DNA of 52,541 bases from Thermogemmatispora sp042408965 (GTDB lineage: Bacteria > Chloroflexota > Ktedonobacteria > Ktedonobacterales > Ktedonobacteraceae): the NCBI GenBank assembly GCA_042408965.1, contig JBHOQN010000111.1, positions 1-52,541 on the forward strand, read 5' to 3'. Below are positions 17,852-26,156 of the stretch, in pieces (positions within the stretch are counted from its first letter, which is position 1; every line of letters begins with the position of its first letter). A program made the position numbers and the translations under genes. The notes under the pieces are model-generated. The model did not search any database and was not told where the DNA came from. It saw only the letters and a program-made list of their open reading frames with translations.

Positions 17852-18664
17852 ATGGGAGACTCACGGATAGACGCCAGCACCCGGCGCAGGCTGATTCTTG
17901 AGCGTGTGGCCGAGCAGCAGTCCATTGAGGCACAGGCCCTGGCTGACGAGCTGGGGGTGTCCGTGATGACCATTCGGCGGGACATCAAGCGCCTGGAGCA
18001 GGACGGCTTTCTGCGCCAGACCTATGGCGGAGCCACGGCCCACATTACCAGGAGCATCGAGCTGGGGATCAACAGCCGCGCGCTCCAGTACTCGACGCAG
18101 AAGCGCCTCATCGGCATGCACGCTGCCCACCTCATCGAGCCGGGGCAGACCCTCTTTCTGGGAGAAGGCACGACCACCGCGCAGTTTGCACAGTTCCTGC
18201 CGCCACTGCCGCGTCTGCTGGTCGTTACCACATCGCTCTCACAGGCCAGCCTGCTCTGTTCACGCAAGATTCGCGTGGTGGTCACCGGAGGGAACCTGCA
18301 CGAGGACGAGCTGATCATGACGGGGTCCATTGCCGAGGCTGCCATCGCGCGCTTTCACGCTGACATGTGCGTTCTGGGAGCTGCGGGAATCGATCCAGCC
18401 GTCGGCGTCACCGAGCTGGATCATGAGGCCGCCGCTCTGCACCGCCTGATGATCGAGCGCGCACGCCACACGATGATTCTGGCGGACCACAGCAAACTGG
18501 GCTTTTCCACGGCCGCCGTCGTGGCGCCTGTGGAGGCCATCGATACGTTGATCACCGACGAAGAGGCCCCGGCGGCTCTGGTGAGCCAGCTACGCGCCCA
18601 CGGCATCGAGGTTGTCTTCGCCGGCACCAAAGCCCCCTTCGGTCGCAGCGGAGGGGAGCGCTAG
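17852..18664 (+). CDS. DeoR/GlpR-family transcriptional regulator
   Basis: 270 residues. The N-terminal winged helix (about 10-62) carries the family signature, LADELGVSVMTIRRDIKRLEQ then DGFLRQTYGGA. The C-terminal DeoRC sensor domain (about 80-255) has GEGTTTAQFA and VTGGNL and resembles sugar-phosphate isomerase folds; these regulators usually respond to a phosphorylated sugar. Start ATG 17852 follows GGAGAG and gives the expected N-terminus. It heads a rightward unit with the metallophosphoesterase 19 bp downstream and the TIM-barrel protein, and is divergent from permease 1. It probably controls both directions; that is inferred from position. Confidence 0.92.
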   Translation: MGDSRIDASTRRRLILERVAEQQSIEAQALADELGVSVMTIRRDIKRLEQDGFLRQTYGGATAHITRSIELGINSRALQYSTQKRLIGMHAAHLIEPGQTLFLGEGTTTAQFAQFLPPLPRLLVVTTSLSQASLLCSRKIRVVVTGGNLHEDELIMTGSIAEAAIARFHADMCVLGAAGIDPAVGVTELDHEAAALHRLMIERARHTMILADHSKLGFSTAAVVAPVEAIDTLITDEEAPAALVSQLRAHGIEVVFAGTKAPFGRSGGER

Positions 18665-18683
18665 AAGGGAGGGCCGAGCTGCG

Positions 18684-19628
18684 ATGACCACGACCATTTA
18701 CTATGCCAGCGATGTGCACGGCTCGGAGCGCTGCTTCCGCAAGTTCCTCAATGCCGCTCGCTACTATCGCGCACAGGTGTTGATCATGGGTGGCGATATT
18801 CTGGGGAAGGCTATCGTCTTTCTGGAGGAGGTACGTCCAGGTGTCTATACGACCGAGGCGCACGGACGCCGCCTGGAACTGCAGGGCGAGGAGGTTCAGG
18901 CCTTCGAGAAGCGCGTCGCCGACATGGGCCTCTACCCCTATCGCTGCCGTCCCGGCGAGCCCGAGGCGCTGCAGGCCAGTGGTGAGATTGAGAGCCTCTT
19001 CGAGCGTCTGATGAAAGAGCGGCTGGAACAGTGGGTGGCGCTGGCCGATGAGCGCCTGGCCGGCAGTGGCGTGCGCTGCTATGTGATGGGGGGCAACGAC
19101 GATCCACCGGCTGTGCTGGAGGCGCTGAAGCAGGCACGGCTGCTCATCGACCCGGAGGAGCGCGTTGTTCAGATTGACGACGACAGCCAGATGATCAGTT
19201 ACGGCTGGTCTAACCCCACTCCCTGGCACACTCCGCGCGAGTGCAGCGAAGAGGAGCTGACGCGCCGCATCGACGCGCTCATGGCCGGTGTCGCTCACCC
19301 GGAGACAGCGATCTTCAACCTGCACGTTCCCCCCTTCCAGACCGGCCTCGACGATGCACCAGAGCTGGACGCCTCCCTGAAGGTCCAGACCAGCATGGGC
19401 CAGACACGCTTCAAGCCGGTCGGCTCAACGGCAGTGCGCGCCGCCATCGAACGCTATCAACCGCTGCTGGGCCTCCACGGTCATGTGCATGAGGCCCACG
19501 CTACCTGCAGACTGGGGCGCACGCTCTGCATCAACCCCGGCAGTGACTACGGCGAAGGGGTCCTGCATGGCGTGCTGGTCACGCTCAACAAGGGAAAGCT
19601 CAAGGGCTACCAGATGGTCAGTGGCTAG
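18684..19628 (+). CDS. Metallophosphoesterase paralogue A
   Basis: 314-residue calcineurin-like phosphoesterase. Metal-binding motifs in order: ASDVHG (Asp10, His12), MGGD (Asp38), MGGNDD (Asn138), FNLHVPPF, and LHGHVH near residue 270. All five blocks are present, so an active dinuclear metal centre is expected; there is no signal peptide, so it is cytoplasmic. It shares SERCF(R/M)KF(L/I)N and the overall architecture with the protein at 21600, and both contain a long insertion between GGD and GND. GGGAGGG lies ten bases before the ATG. Probably translated with the DeoR gene 19 bp upstream. The substrate (nucleotide, phosphosugar or phosphodiester) is unknown. Confidence 0.9.
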   Translation: MTTTIYYASDVHGSERCFRKFLNAARYYRAQVLIMGGDILGKAIVFLEEVRPGVYTTEAHGRRLELQGEEVQAFEKRVADMGLYPYRCRPGEPEALQASGEIESLFERLMKERLEQWVALADERLAGSGVRCYVMGGNDDPPAVLEALKQARLLIDPEERVVQIDDDSQMISYGWSNPTPWHTPRECSEEELTRRIDALMAGVAHPETAIFNLHVPPFQTGLDDAPELDASLKVQTSMGQTRFKPVGSTAVRAAIERYQPLLGLHGHVHEAHATCRLGRTLCINPGSDYGEGVLHGVLVTLNKGKLKGYQMVSG

Positions 19629-19714
19629 CGCCCTAACCAGGAGAGGAGACGCCGCTGATGGCCCCTCACGCGAGGGAGGCGCTGCACCCGAGCAGAGAGA
19701 AAGGAGCACACAGC

Positions 19715-20623
19715 ATGCCAGCGATCCATCTTGGCATTAATAACTGTTTTGCCGTCAAGCGCTGGCCAGAGCCGGAACGCTGGACCAGCATCATCTGCGA
19801 GGAGCTGGGACTGGAGTGCTGCCAGTTCAGTTTCGATCTCGCCGATCCTCTGCTCGACGAGGCGGCCCTGGAGGCCTACGCCGCCAGCGTACGCCGGGAG
19901 GCGGCCGCCAGGAATCTGGAGATTCACAGCGCCTTCACGGGGCTGGCAGCCTATTCATGGAGCCAGCTTCTGCACCCCGCCGAGCAGATGCGCGAGGCTG
20001 CACAGCGCTGGTACGAGCGGGCGATCGAGTTCAGCGCGCTCCTGGGGACGAAAGGCTGCGGCGGCCACCTCGGCGCGCTGAGCGTCGCCGATGCGGTCGA
20101 TCCTGCACGGCGCACCCGCCTCCTGGGCGAGCTGGAGAGACGGCTGGCAGCGCTGGCGCGCCGCGCGGCCGAACGGGGACTGCACTTTCTGCTCTTCGAG
20201 AACATGGCGGTGACGCGCGAGTGGGGCTTCAGTCTCGAGGAGGCGGGCATGATCTGCGGACTCGAGTTCAGCGCTGGCGTGCCGCTGGTGCTCTGCCTGG
20301 ACGTTGGCCATCCCTGTGCGCTCCAGACCGCCACAGCCAGCGACGACTACCGCGTCTGGCTGCAACAGCCCTGGCCACACACACCTGTCCTGCACCTGCA
20401 ACAGACCGAGCGCGGCAGCGATCATCACTGGCCCTTCACCGCTGCCTGCAACCGCCGCGGTCTGGTCGACCCCGCAACGGTCGTGGGGATCGTACGCTCC
20501 TGGCCGGCGGAGGAGGTCTACCTCTTCCTGGAGGTGATCCATCCCTTTGAAACCCCCGATGACGTGGTTCTGGCTGATCTGCGTGAGAGCGTGGCCTGCT
20601 GGCAGCAGGCGCTGCAGGCCTGA
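19715..20623 (+). CDS. Sugar phosphate isomerase/epimerase-like TIM-barrel protein (AP-endonuclease 2 fold)
   Basis: 302 residues. The order of beta-strand ends fits the xylose-isomerase-like TIM barrel: FDLADPLLDE, NLEIHSAFTGLA, GHLGA, FLLFENMA, LCLDVGHPC, VLHLQQTERGSDHHWPF and EVYLFLEVI. Candidate metal ligands are the Glu of FLLFENM, Asp/His of LDVGHPC, His of GSDHH and Glu of LFLEVIHP. Members isomerise or epimerise (phospho)sugars and polyol-derived ketoses. The chosen ATG has AAAGGAG nine bases upstream. It is the last gene of the DeoR unit; the partner enzymes are probably in the facing cluster. Confidence 0.82.
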   Translation: MPAIHLGINNCFAVKRWPEPERWTSIICEELGLECCQFSFDLADPLLDEAALEAYAASVRREAAARNLEIHSAFTGLAAYSWSQLLHPAEQMREAAQRWYERAIEFSALLGTKGCGGHLGALSVADAVDPARRTRLLGELERRLAALARRAAERGLHFLLFENMAVTREWGFSLEEAGMICGLEFSAGVPLVLCLDVGHPCALQTATASDDYRVWLQQPWPHTPVLHLQQTERGSDHHWPFTAACNRRGLVDPATVVGIVRSWPAEEVYLFLEVIHPFETPDDVVLADLRESVACWQQALQA

Positions 20624-20773
20624 GCAAGGGAGCGAGTCAGGGGGAACGGCACCGCGATCAGGGCCCGGGCTACCACGCAGTCAGCCGGTCAGCCAGTCAG
20701 CTTGAGACGAGTGTGCTGAGCCTGAGGCTAAGGCGGCCACGGCCCGGCGCCAGATGAACGAGGGCGGCGCCGA
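20624..20773. repeat. Convergent intergenic region with short tandem repeats
   Basis: No gene. From 20678 an 8-bp unit of the form (A/G)GTCAGCC occurs about three times in tandem. It separates the rightward DeoR unit from the leftward LacI-led cluster. No clear terminator T-run on either strand. Confidence 0.4.
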
Positions 20774-21583
20774 CTAGCGCCGCACCTCCTCCGGCAATTC
20801 ATACCACTGCATGCGTCTCCCCACAACAGCGCGCAGCTTCCAGGCGGCCGACTTGGGCGCCTCGGCGAGCTGGCGGAGCAGCAGATCGACGCGACGCCCT
20901 ACCAGCGCCGCCTCATCGGGCTGCAGATAGCTCTCCGCTTCCTGGCGCATGCGCTCCAGATTATCGCTGACCGTCGTGTACCAGCCCCAGTCCTGCGCAC
21001 AGATCTGCGTGATGATGCGCATGTCGAGCTGCTCACCAGGATCAGCGGGCGCCGGCTGGGGCTCAAAATCCAGCAAGATGGCCAGCATATCCTGGATATC
21101 CTTGGCGTTCAGCTGCACAATCTGAAGCTTGGTCAGCAAGAGGTCCGCCGGACTCAAGGTCAGTGGGTGCAGATTCAGGCGCGGCTCCAGCACGAGCTTA
21201 TGGCACATCTCAAAGACCCCCAGAAAGATATCGACCTGGCGCTGATGGGCTTCGTCGAAGAAGAGCAGGCGCCGCTCCCCATGCAGAGCATTGAAGCGGC
21301 GATCGGCCGTATAGCCGCAGGCCTCCAGGGCATCGCGCAGGGGCCGCGCCTGCTTTCGCAACGCCACGAAATCCAGATCGGCATAGGAGCGGTTCAGCGC
21401 ACGATGCCTGGCGCTGGGACAGCGCAGGCTCACCGCCAGGCCGCCGAGTAGACGCAGGGTCAGGCCTTTCTCTTGCAGGGCCGCGATCACCCGCCGCGCC
21501 TCCACCTCACCCTCAGCCAGCGTCGCAGCGGCCCCGCTCTCAGGAGCGGGAAGCCGGGTCTCGGAGTCTCGTTGCATTGCCAT
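20774..21583 (-). CDS. Nucleotidyltransferase-like protein (AbiEii/MinN-type fold)
   Basis: 269 residues. LLGGLAVSLRCPS with YADLDFVAL (Asp-x-Asp) resembles the Gly-Gly/Ser...D-x-D core of polymerase-beta-type nucleotidyltransferases, followed by LLFFDEAHQRQVDIFLG and LSPADLLLTKLQIVQLNAKDIQDMLAIL, the typical shape of AbiEii-like and related enzymes. It begins 16 bp after the metallophosphoesterase at 21600, so the two are likely translated from one message. No antitoxin-like partner is present, so a toxin-antitoxin role is not supported. Its job in this catabolic cluster is unknown. Confidence 0.7.
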   Translation of the reverse strand: MAMQRDSETRLPAPESGAAATLAEGEVEARRVIAALQEKGLTLRLLGGLAVSLRCPSARHRALNRSYADLDFVALRKQARPLRDALEACGYTADRRFNALHGERRLLFFDEAHQRQVDIFLGVFEMCHKLVLEPRLNLHPLTLSPADLLLTKLQIVQLNAKDIQDMLAILLDFEPQPAPADPGEQLDMRIITQICAQDWGWYTTVSDNLERMRQEAESYLQPDEAALVGRRVDLLLRQLAEAPKSAAWKLRAVVGRRMQWYELPEEVRR

Positions 21584-21599
21584 CGCTTTCTTTTCCCTT

Positions 21600-22559
21600 T
21601 CATCCGGTAATAAGCTGATAACTGAGGAGCTTATTGCCCTTTAGATTGACCAGCGCCGCACGCAGGTTGCCATCGCCATACTCGCTGCCCGGATTGATGC
21701 AGGTGGTACGCCCGATCTTGCCCACTGCGCGCGATTCATGAATGTGCCCGTGCAGCGAGACCAGCGGCTGATAGCGCTCGATCGCCGTTCGTACTGCCTG
21801 GCTGCCGACCGGCCCCGTTGCAATCTCGCCACCTACCACTACTGGCTTTAGATTATCGTCCAGAAGCGGTGCAATATCAAGTCCCGTGGCATAGGGGGGC
21901 ACATGAATATTAAAGATAGCGCGCTCCGGGTGCTGCAAACGCCGGGCCATCGTCTCGATGAAGGCAGCCAGCTCCTCATCGGGGATGTCGCGCGGGGCGC
22001 GCCAGGGAGTCAGATTAGCAAAGCCCGAACTGACCATCTCATGCTCATCATCGATCAGCACCACCTGGCCCTCTGGCATCTCAACATAGCTCGCCTGTTT
22101 GAGCACCTCCACGATCTCCGGCTCATCATCGTTGCCAGCATCGATAAAGCAGCGCGTCCCACTGCCGCGCAGGCGTTGCTCGGCCAGTTCGCACCAGCGC
22201 TGCACACTCTCGACCATCAGGCGCGTAAAGAGCCGGTCCACCAGGGCGCGGTCCGCCTCCATCGCGGCCAGCTCCTCCTGCGTCGTACGGAAGGGATAGG
22301 CGCCCGCATGGCGTACCTGGCGCTCAAAGGCCTCCAGCGCCTCCTGCGATTCCAGTGTCACGCTATCGCCGAGGAAGGTGGCCTGGTAGCTGGCACCGTT
22401 GCTGCTGCGCACCACCGGCACGAGGGCCTTCCCGGTGATATCACCCCCCAGGATCAAGACATCGGCGTGGTAGAACCTGGCGCTGTTGATAAATTTCATA
22501 AAACAGCGCTCCGATCCATGGATATCTGTGGCGAAGAAAATGGTCGTTCGGCGACTCAT
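21600..22559 (-). CDS. Metallophosphoesterase paralogue B
   Basis: 319 residues, paralogous to the protein at 18684. Motifs: ATDIHG (Asp12, His14), LGGD (Asp40), AGNDDEP, FNIHVPPYATG and LHGHIHE near the C-terminus, so the catalytic set is complete. The start with GGAG ten bases upstream gives an N-terminus that aligns with paralogue A; a longer open frame reaches 22613. It is followed by the nucleotidyltransferase-like gene and preceded by the SDR gene (200 bp), all leftward. Two copies of one rare phosphoesterase in a single catabolic region suggest related but distinct phosphorylated substrates (inference). Confidence 0.9.
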   Translation of the reverse strand: MSRRTTIFFATDIHGSERCFMKFINSARFYHADVLILGGDITGKALVPVVRSSNGASYQATFLGDSVTLESQEALEAFERQVRHAGAYPFRTTQEELAAMEADRALVDRLFTRLMVESVQRWCELAEQRLRGSGTRCFIDAGNDDEPEIVEVLKQASYVEMPEGQVVLIDDEHEMVSSGFANLTPWRAPRDIPDEELAAFIETMARRLQHPERAIFNIHVPPYATGLDIAPLLDDNLKPVVVGGEIATGPVGSQAVRTAIERYQPLVSLHGHIHESRAVGKIGRTTCINPGSEYGDGNLRAALVNLKGNKLLSYQLITG

Positions 22560-22759
22560 AGACAGGAAACTCCAGCGTGAGAAGATAACAGGACGTCCGC
22601 ACAGCTCAGCCACGTCAGCCAGCCCCCTTGACCCCGGCCCGGCTCTGGTCCACAGAAACCCGCCGGGAGAGCAAGAACGCTGCCCCGGCCGGGCCAGGTT
22701 GAGATCGAGATCAGGATCGGGTCGGGCCAGGCCGAGCCAGAACCAGCGAGGGAGGGTGC

Positions 22760-23545
22760 TCAGAACATAATCGATCCGCCGGTCACGTTAATGGCCTGGC
22801 CAGTCATGTAGGCGGCGCGGTCGCTCAGCAGGAAGACCACCACACGCGCCACGTCCTCCGGCTCCTCCAGGCGTCCCAGGGGGATAGCGCGCACATAATC
22901 GGCGAGCACTTCTTCCGGCGTGATGCCCCGCAGCTGCGCCTCCCAGACGACCTCGCGCTCCTGCATGGAGGTGCGCACATAGCCGGGGCAGACCGCGTTC
23001 ACGCGAATCCCCTCAGCGGCCATCTCAAGCGCGAGCGCCTGCGTGAAGCCGATCACAGCGAATTTCGAGGCCGAGTAGTGCGCCAGAAAGGGAGCAGCCT
23101 TCTTGCCGGCCATCGAGGCGATATTGACGATGCTCCCGCCGCTTCCACGGCGCAGCATGGAGCGCACCTCCGCCTGGCAGCAGAGAAAGACACCCTTGGC
23201 ATTGACATCCATATTGAAGTCCCAGTCTTCTTCGGTCAGATCGACGACGCGCCGCATCGAAGAGACCCCGGCGTTATTCACCGCCAGCTCCAACCCACCC
23301 AGACGCTCTACGGCCTCCTCCAGGCGGGCCGCAATCGCCGAGGCCACGCGCACATCGAGCGGCGCCGCCCAGAGACGCGCCTCCGGCCGCAGCTCGCGGG
23401 CCTCCACAGCCGTGCGCTCTGCGGCAGCGCCATTCAGATCAGTCATGTAGAGATCCGCCCCCTCACGTACCATCTCCAGGGCGATGGCCCGGCCAATACC
23501 GGCACCAGCGCCAGTGATAAAGCCCCGCAAACCCGCTAAGAGCAT
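22760..23545 (-). CDS. Short-chain dehydrogenase/reductase (SDR)
   Basis: 261-residue classical SDR. TGAGAGIG (11-18) binds the dinucleotide, and Asp36 after the second strand favours NAD over NADP. NNAG is at 90-93, and the catalytic Ser144, Tyr157 and Lys161 (YSASK) are intact; PGYVRTSM and the C-terminal TGQAINVTGG are usual for the family. It likely oxidises a polyol or sugar hydroxyl to a ketone before phosphorylation by the neighbouring FGGY kinase (inference from context). ATG 23545 has GGAGGA seven bases upstream. It lies 79 bp after the kinase gene in the same direction. Confidence 0.92.
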   Translation of the reverse strand: MLLAGLRGFITGAGAGIGRAIALEMVREGADLYMTDLNGAAAERTAVEARELRPEARLWAAPLDVRVASAIAARLEEAVERLGGLELAVNNAGVSSMRRVVDLTEEDWDFNMDVNAKGVFLCCQAEVRSMLRRGSGGSIVNIASMAGKKAAPFLAHYSASKFAVIGFTQALALEMAAEGIRVNAVCPGYVRTSMQEREVVWEAQLRGITPEEVLADYVRAIPLGRLEEPEDVARVVVFLLSDRAAYMTGQAINVTGGSIMF

Positions 23546-23624
23546 AGTTCTCTCCTCCACTGCTCTGACAACCTGGTGCGCCCGCCAGAAGAGCGCAACC
23601 AGGCGCATTGCATAATCGTCTCAG

Positions 23625-25124
23625 TCAGCGAACGCTGTCGGCAAGCTGAGCCAGATCAACAAAGAGCGGCTGCAGGCGCCGATAGAGCGCGCGATAGAGG
23701 GCAAAGCCCCGGCGGTAGACCTCCACACACTCAGGGCGCGGGTGGTAGGTAGCGCCCGTCGTGATAAAGCGCGCAATCGCTCCCCAATCATCGTAGAGGC
23801 CAACTCCCATCGCCGCCACGTAGGCCACACCCAGCGCCGAGGCAGCCTCTCCAGCCACCACCGTCAGCGGTTGCCCCACAACATCAGCAGCGATCTGCAT
23901 CCAGAGCGCACTGCGGCTCCCTCCATCGGCGGCACAGATGCGCCGCACAGGCCGCCCAGCCTCCTGCAGCAGCGCCAGATGATGGGCAAAGCCATAGCAG
24001 ACCGCCTCCAGCACGGCCCGATAGAGGTGTGCGCGCGTATGGTGGAGCATCACCCCCGCAAAGACCCCGCGCGCCGTCGGATCAAAGATCGGCGTCTTCT
24101 CGCCCAGAAAATAGGGCAGGACGAGCACACCATCCGCGCCGGGAGGGAGAGCCGCAGCCTCCTGATCCAGTTGAGCCAGCGACGCACCTGGCGCCAGGTG
24201 TGCGGCGAACCACTTGAGCAGCGAGCCACTGGCCGCCATGCAGCCATTGATCAGCGTCAGGCCGGGAATATCGTGATAATCAAAGTAGAAGTGAGGATCA
24301 GGCTCCGGGCGGTCGGCGCAGTAGAGAATATCGCCGGCCCCCCCAAACTTCAACAGAACATCGCCGTGCTGCGTCAGCCCTGCCCCCAGGGCCGCCGCCA
24401 CGTGGTCCGCGCTCCCCGCCACCACCGGGGTACCGGCACGCAGGCCCGTCTCTGCCGCCACCTCTGTACTGACGCCTCCCACGATCTCCGTCGGCGCATG
24501 CACAGGCGGCAGAAGAGCTGCGGAGATGCCAGCATGCTCCAGATAGGGCCGATGCCAGCGGTGCTGACGCACATCGTAGAGCGCGCTCTCCGCTGCCCAG
24601 TTCTCCTCCAGCGAGAGCTGGCCGGTCAGACGGAAGACGATAAAATCGTAGGAGCCGCAGAGATGGGCAGTGCGCGCCACCACCTGCGGCTCATGCTTGA
24701 GCAGCCAGCGCCAGCGCGGATCAACGTTCTGCTGATTCACCGAGCTACCGGTGATCTGGAAGAACTCAGCCTCATCGACAGCAGCACGGAGCTCCTCCAC
24801 CTCGATCACCGAGCGCGCATCGTTCTGCTGGATGCTCGGCCGCAGAGGCTGGCCACTGGCATCCAGCAGGACCATCGCAGGCACCATCCCGGACACGCCA
24901 ATGGCAGCGATCTCGCTGGCAGGAACCAGGGTTAGCAGCTCACGAATGGCCTCCTTCGTGGTCGTCCACCACTGCTCCGCATCCTCTTCGGCCCAGCCTG
25001 GTTGGGGAGAGCGTAGCTCATGGGGACGCTCCACCTGCGCGACGATTCCGCGCTCGCGCTCCAGAGCAACCCCCTTCAAAGCAGTCGTGCCCACATCCAG
25101 GCCCAGCACATAGCGCGCCTGCAT
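23625..25124 (-). CDS. FGGY-family carbohydrate kinase (xylulokinase-like)
   Basis: 499 residues. The N-terminal ATPase signature LGLDVGTTALKGVAL and the WAEEDAEQWW motif lead into the first half; the second half has KFGGAGDILY and ICAADGGSRSALWMQIAADVVGQPL, the FGGY signature 2. It phosphorylates a ketose or polyol; specificity cannot be fixed. Start: ATG at 25124 follows the stop of the BtpA gene by two bases and uses the GAGGAGG at its end, indicating coupled translation; a GTG two codons upstream is the alternative. Together with the SDR and isomerase it forms a dehydrogenase-kinase-isomerase route typical of polyol use. Confidence 0.93.
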   Translation of the reverse strand: MQARYVLGLDVGTTALKGVALERERGIVAQVERPHELRSPQPGWAEEDAEQWWTTTKEAIRELLTLVPASEIAAIGVSGMVPAMVLLDASGQPLRPSIQQNDARSVIEVEELRAAVDEAEFFQITGSSVNQQNVDPRWRWLLKHEPQVVARTAHLCGSYDFIVFRLTGQLSLEENWAAESALYDVRQHRWHRPYLEHAGISAALLPPVHAPTEIVGGVSTEVAAETGLRAGTPVVAGSADHVAAALGAGLTQHGDVLLKFGGAGDILYCADRPEPDPHFYFDYHDIPGLTLINGCMAASGSLLKWFAAHLAPGASLAQLDQEAAALPPGADGVLVLPYFLGEKTPIFDPTARGVFAGVMLHHTRAHLYRAVLEAVCYGFAHHLALLQEAGRPVRRICAADGGSRSALWMQIAADVVGQPLTVVAGEAASALGVAYVAAMGVGLYDDWGAIARFITTGATYHPRPECVEVYRRGFALYRALYRRLQPLFVDLAQLADSVR

Positions 25125-25126
25125 CG

Positions 25127-25969
25127 TCACGCCTCCTCGCGTGCCGCGCGCACCTCGTCCATAAAGCGGCGCACGCGCTCGGGGTCGACGGGGTTCCAGG
25201 TATAGCCATCACGCTTGAGGCCAGTCCCCACGATGACCCCATCGGCCACCGCCAGGGTGGCCCGTACCGTCTCGATCCGCACCCCGGTATTCGCCAGCAC
25301 CGGGGTGGTGGGCGCAGCGGCCTTCGCCTCGCGGATATGGCTCAGGTCCACCTCCGCGCCAGCCATAGGGCCAGAGATCAGAATGGCGTCGGCCAGGGAT
25401 GAGACGACGACGCTGCGCGCCAGCGCCGCGATGGGACGAGGGCTGAGCGGGCGAGCAAACTCTGGCTCGATGTTGAAGAAGAGGCGCACCTCCTCAGCAC
25501 CGATCTGCTTGCGATAGTCAAAGGCCGTCGCGACATCGGGCTGCCAGAGGCCCATGTCGCTATCGTAGACGCCCGTGAAGACCTCGCGCACGAAGCTGGC
25601 CTGCACGGCTTGCGCCACCGCCAGGGCCGCCAGAGGATCCCAGAGCATATCCACGCCGTAGGGGAGCTGCAGAGAGGGACGCAATTCGCCGATGGCGGCC
25701 GCCATCGCCGCCACCTGCGCCCGATCGATATGCAGCGCATAGGGACGATCCCCCTCGTTGCAGAAGAGCAGCCCATCAACTCCGCTCTCCTGCAAGATAT
25801 CCAGATCACGACGCAGGGCGTCGATAATAGCGACCATCCCGCCACGAGCATCATAGAGCGGGCGGCCCGGCAATGGCGGCAGGTGCATCATCGCAATCAC
25901 CGGCCTGGTGCGGCCAAAAAGCTGCTCCAGCACCGAGCGCTGTTTACCTGTCTCAGCTACATCTGACAT
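25127..25969 (-). CDS. BtpA/SgcQ-family protein
   Basis: 280 residues with a TIM-barrel look: VIAMMHLPPLPGRPLYD near the N-terminus, GVDGLLFCNEGDRPY, LPYGVDMLWDP, FVREVFTGVYDSDMG, FFNIEPEFA, ADAILISGPMAG, TPVLANTGVR and GVIVGTGLKRDG. These match the BtpA family, which includes E. coli SgcQ from a cryptic sugar operon and BtpA, named from photosystem I biogenesis in cyanobacteria. In sugar clusters an aldolase- or phosphate-binding-barrel role is suspected but unproven. The gene abuts the FGGY kinase (two bases), so the two act together. Confidence 0.88.
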   Translation of the reverse strand: MSDVAETGKQRSVLEQLFGRTRPVIAMMHLPPLPGRPLYDARGGMVAIIDALRRDLDILQESGVDGLLFCNEGDRPYALHIDRAQVAAMAAAIGELRPSLQLPYGVDMLWDPLAALAVAQAVQASFVREVFTGVYDSDMGLWQPDVATAFDYRKQIGAEEVRLFFNIEPEFARPLSPRPIAALARSVVVSSLADAILISGPMAGAEVDLSHIREAKAAAPTTPVLANTGVRIETVRATLAVADGVIVGTGLKRDGYTWNPVDPERVRRFMDEVRAAREEA

Positions 25970-26156
25970 AGTGTAGAAGTCTCCCCAGTTCTCTTAACTG
26001 ACTGCTCCTTCGCTGCCCCGCCGGCGAACCTGCCACCAGCGCCTGGCACGAGAGCGGCGTGGAGGCCAGCCGCGACAGACCGGGCGCAGGCTCGCGCCCG
26101 ATCGCGCATCACGGCCTCCCACGTGCTTCGACCCCGCGCAGCGAAGTCTCTCCGCC

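Noticed and set aside
20774..21583. AbiE-type toxin-antitoxin system
   Set aside because: Only a nucleotidyltransferase-like protein is seen; there is no AbiEi-like partner and the neighbours are metabolic.
23742..24935. A 397-codon rightward frame opposite the FGGY kinase
   Set aside because: Antisense to strong kinase motifs and has no start signal.
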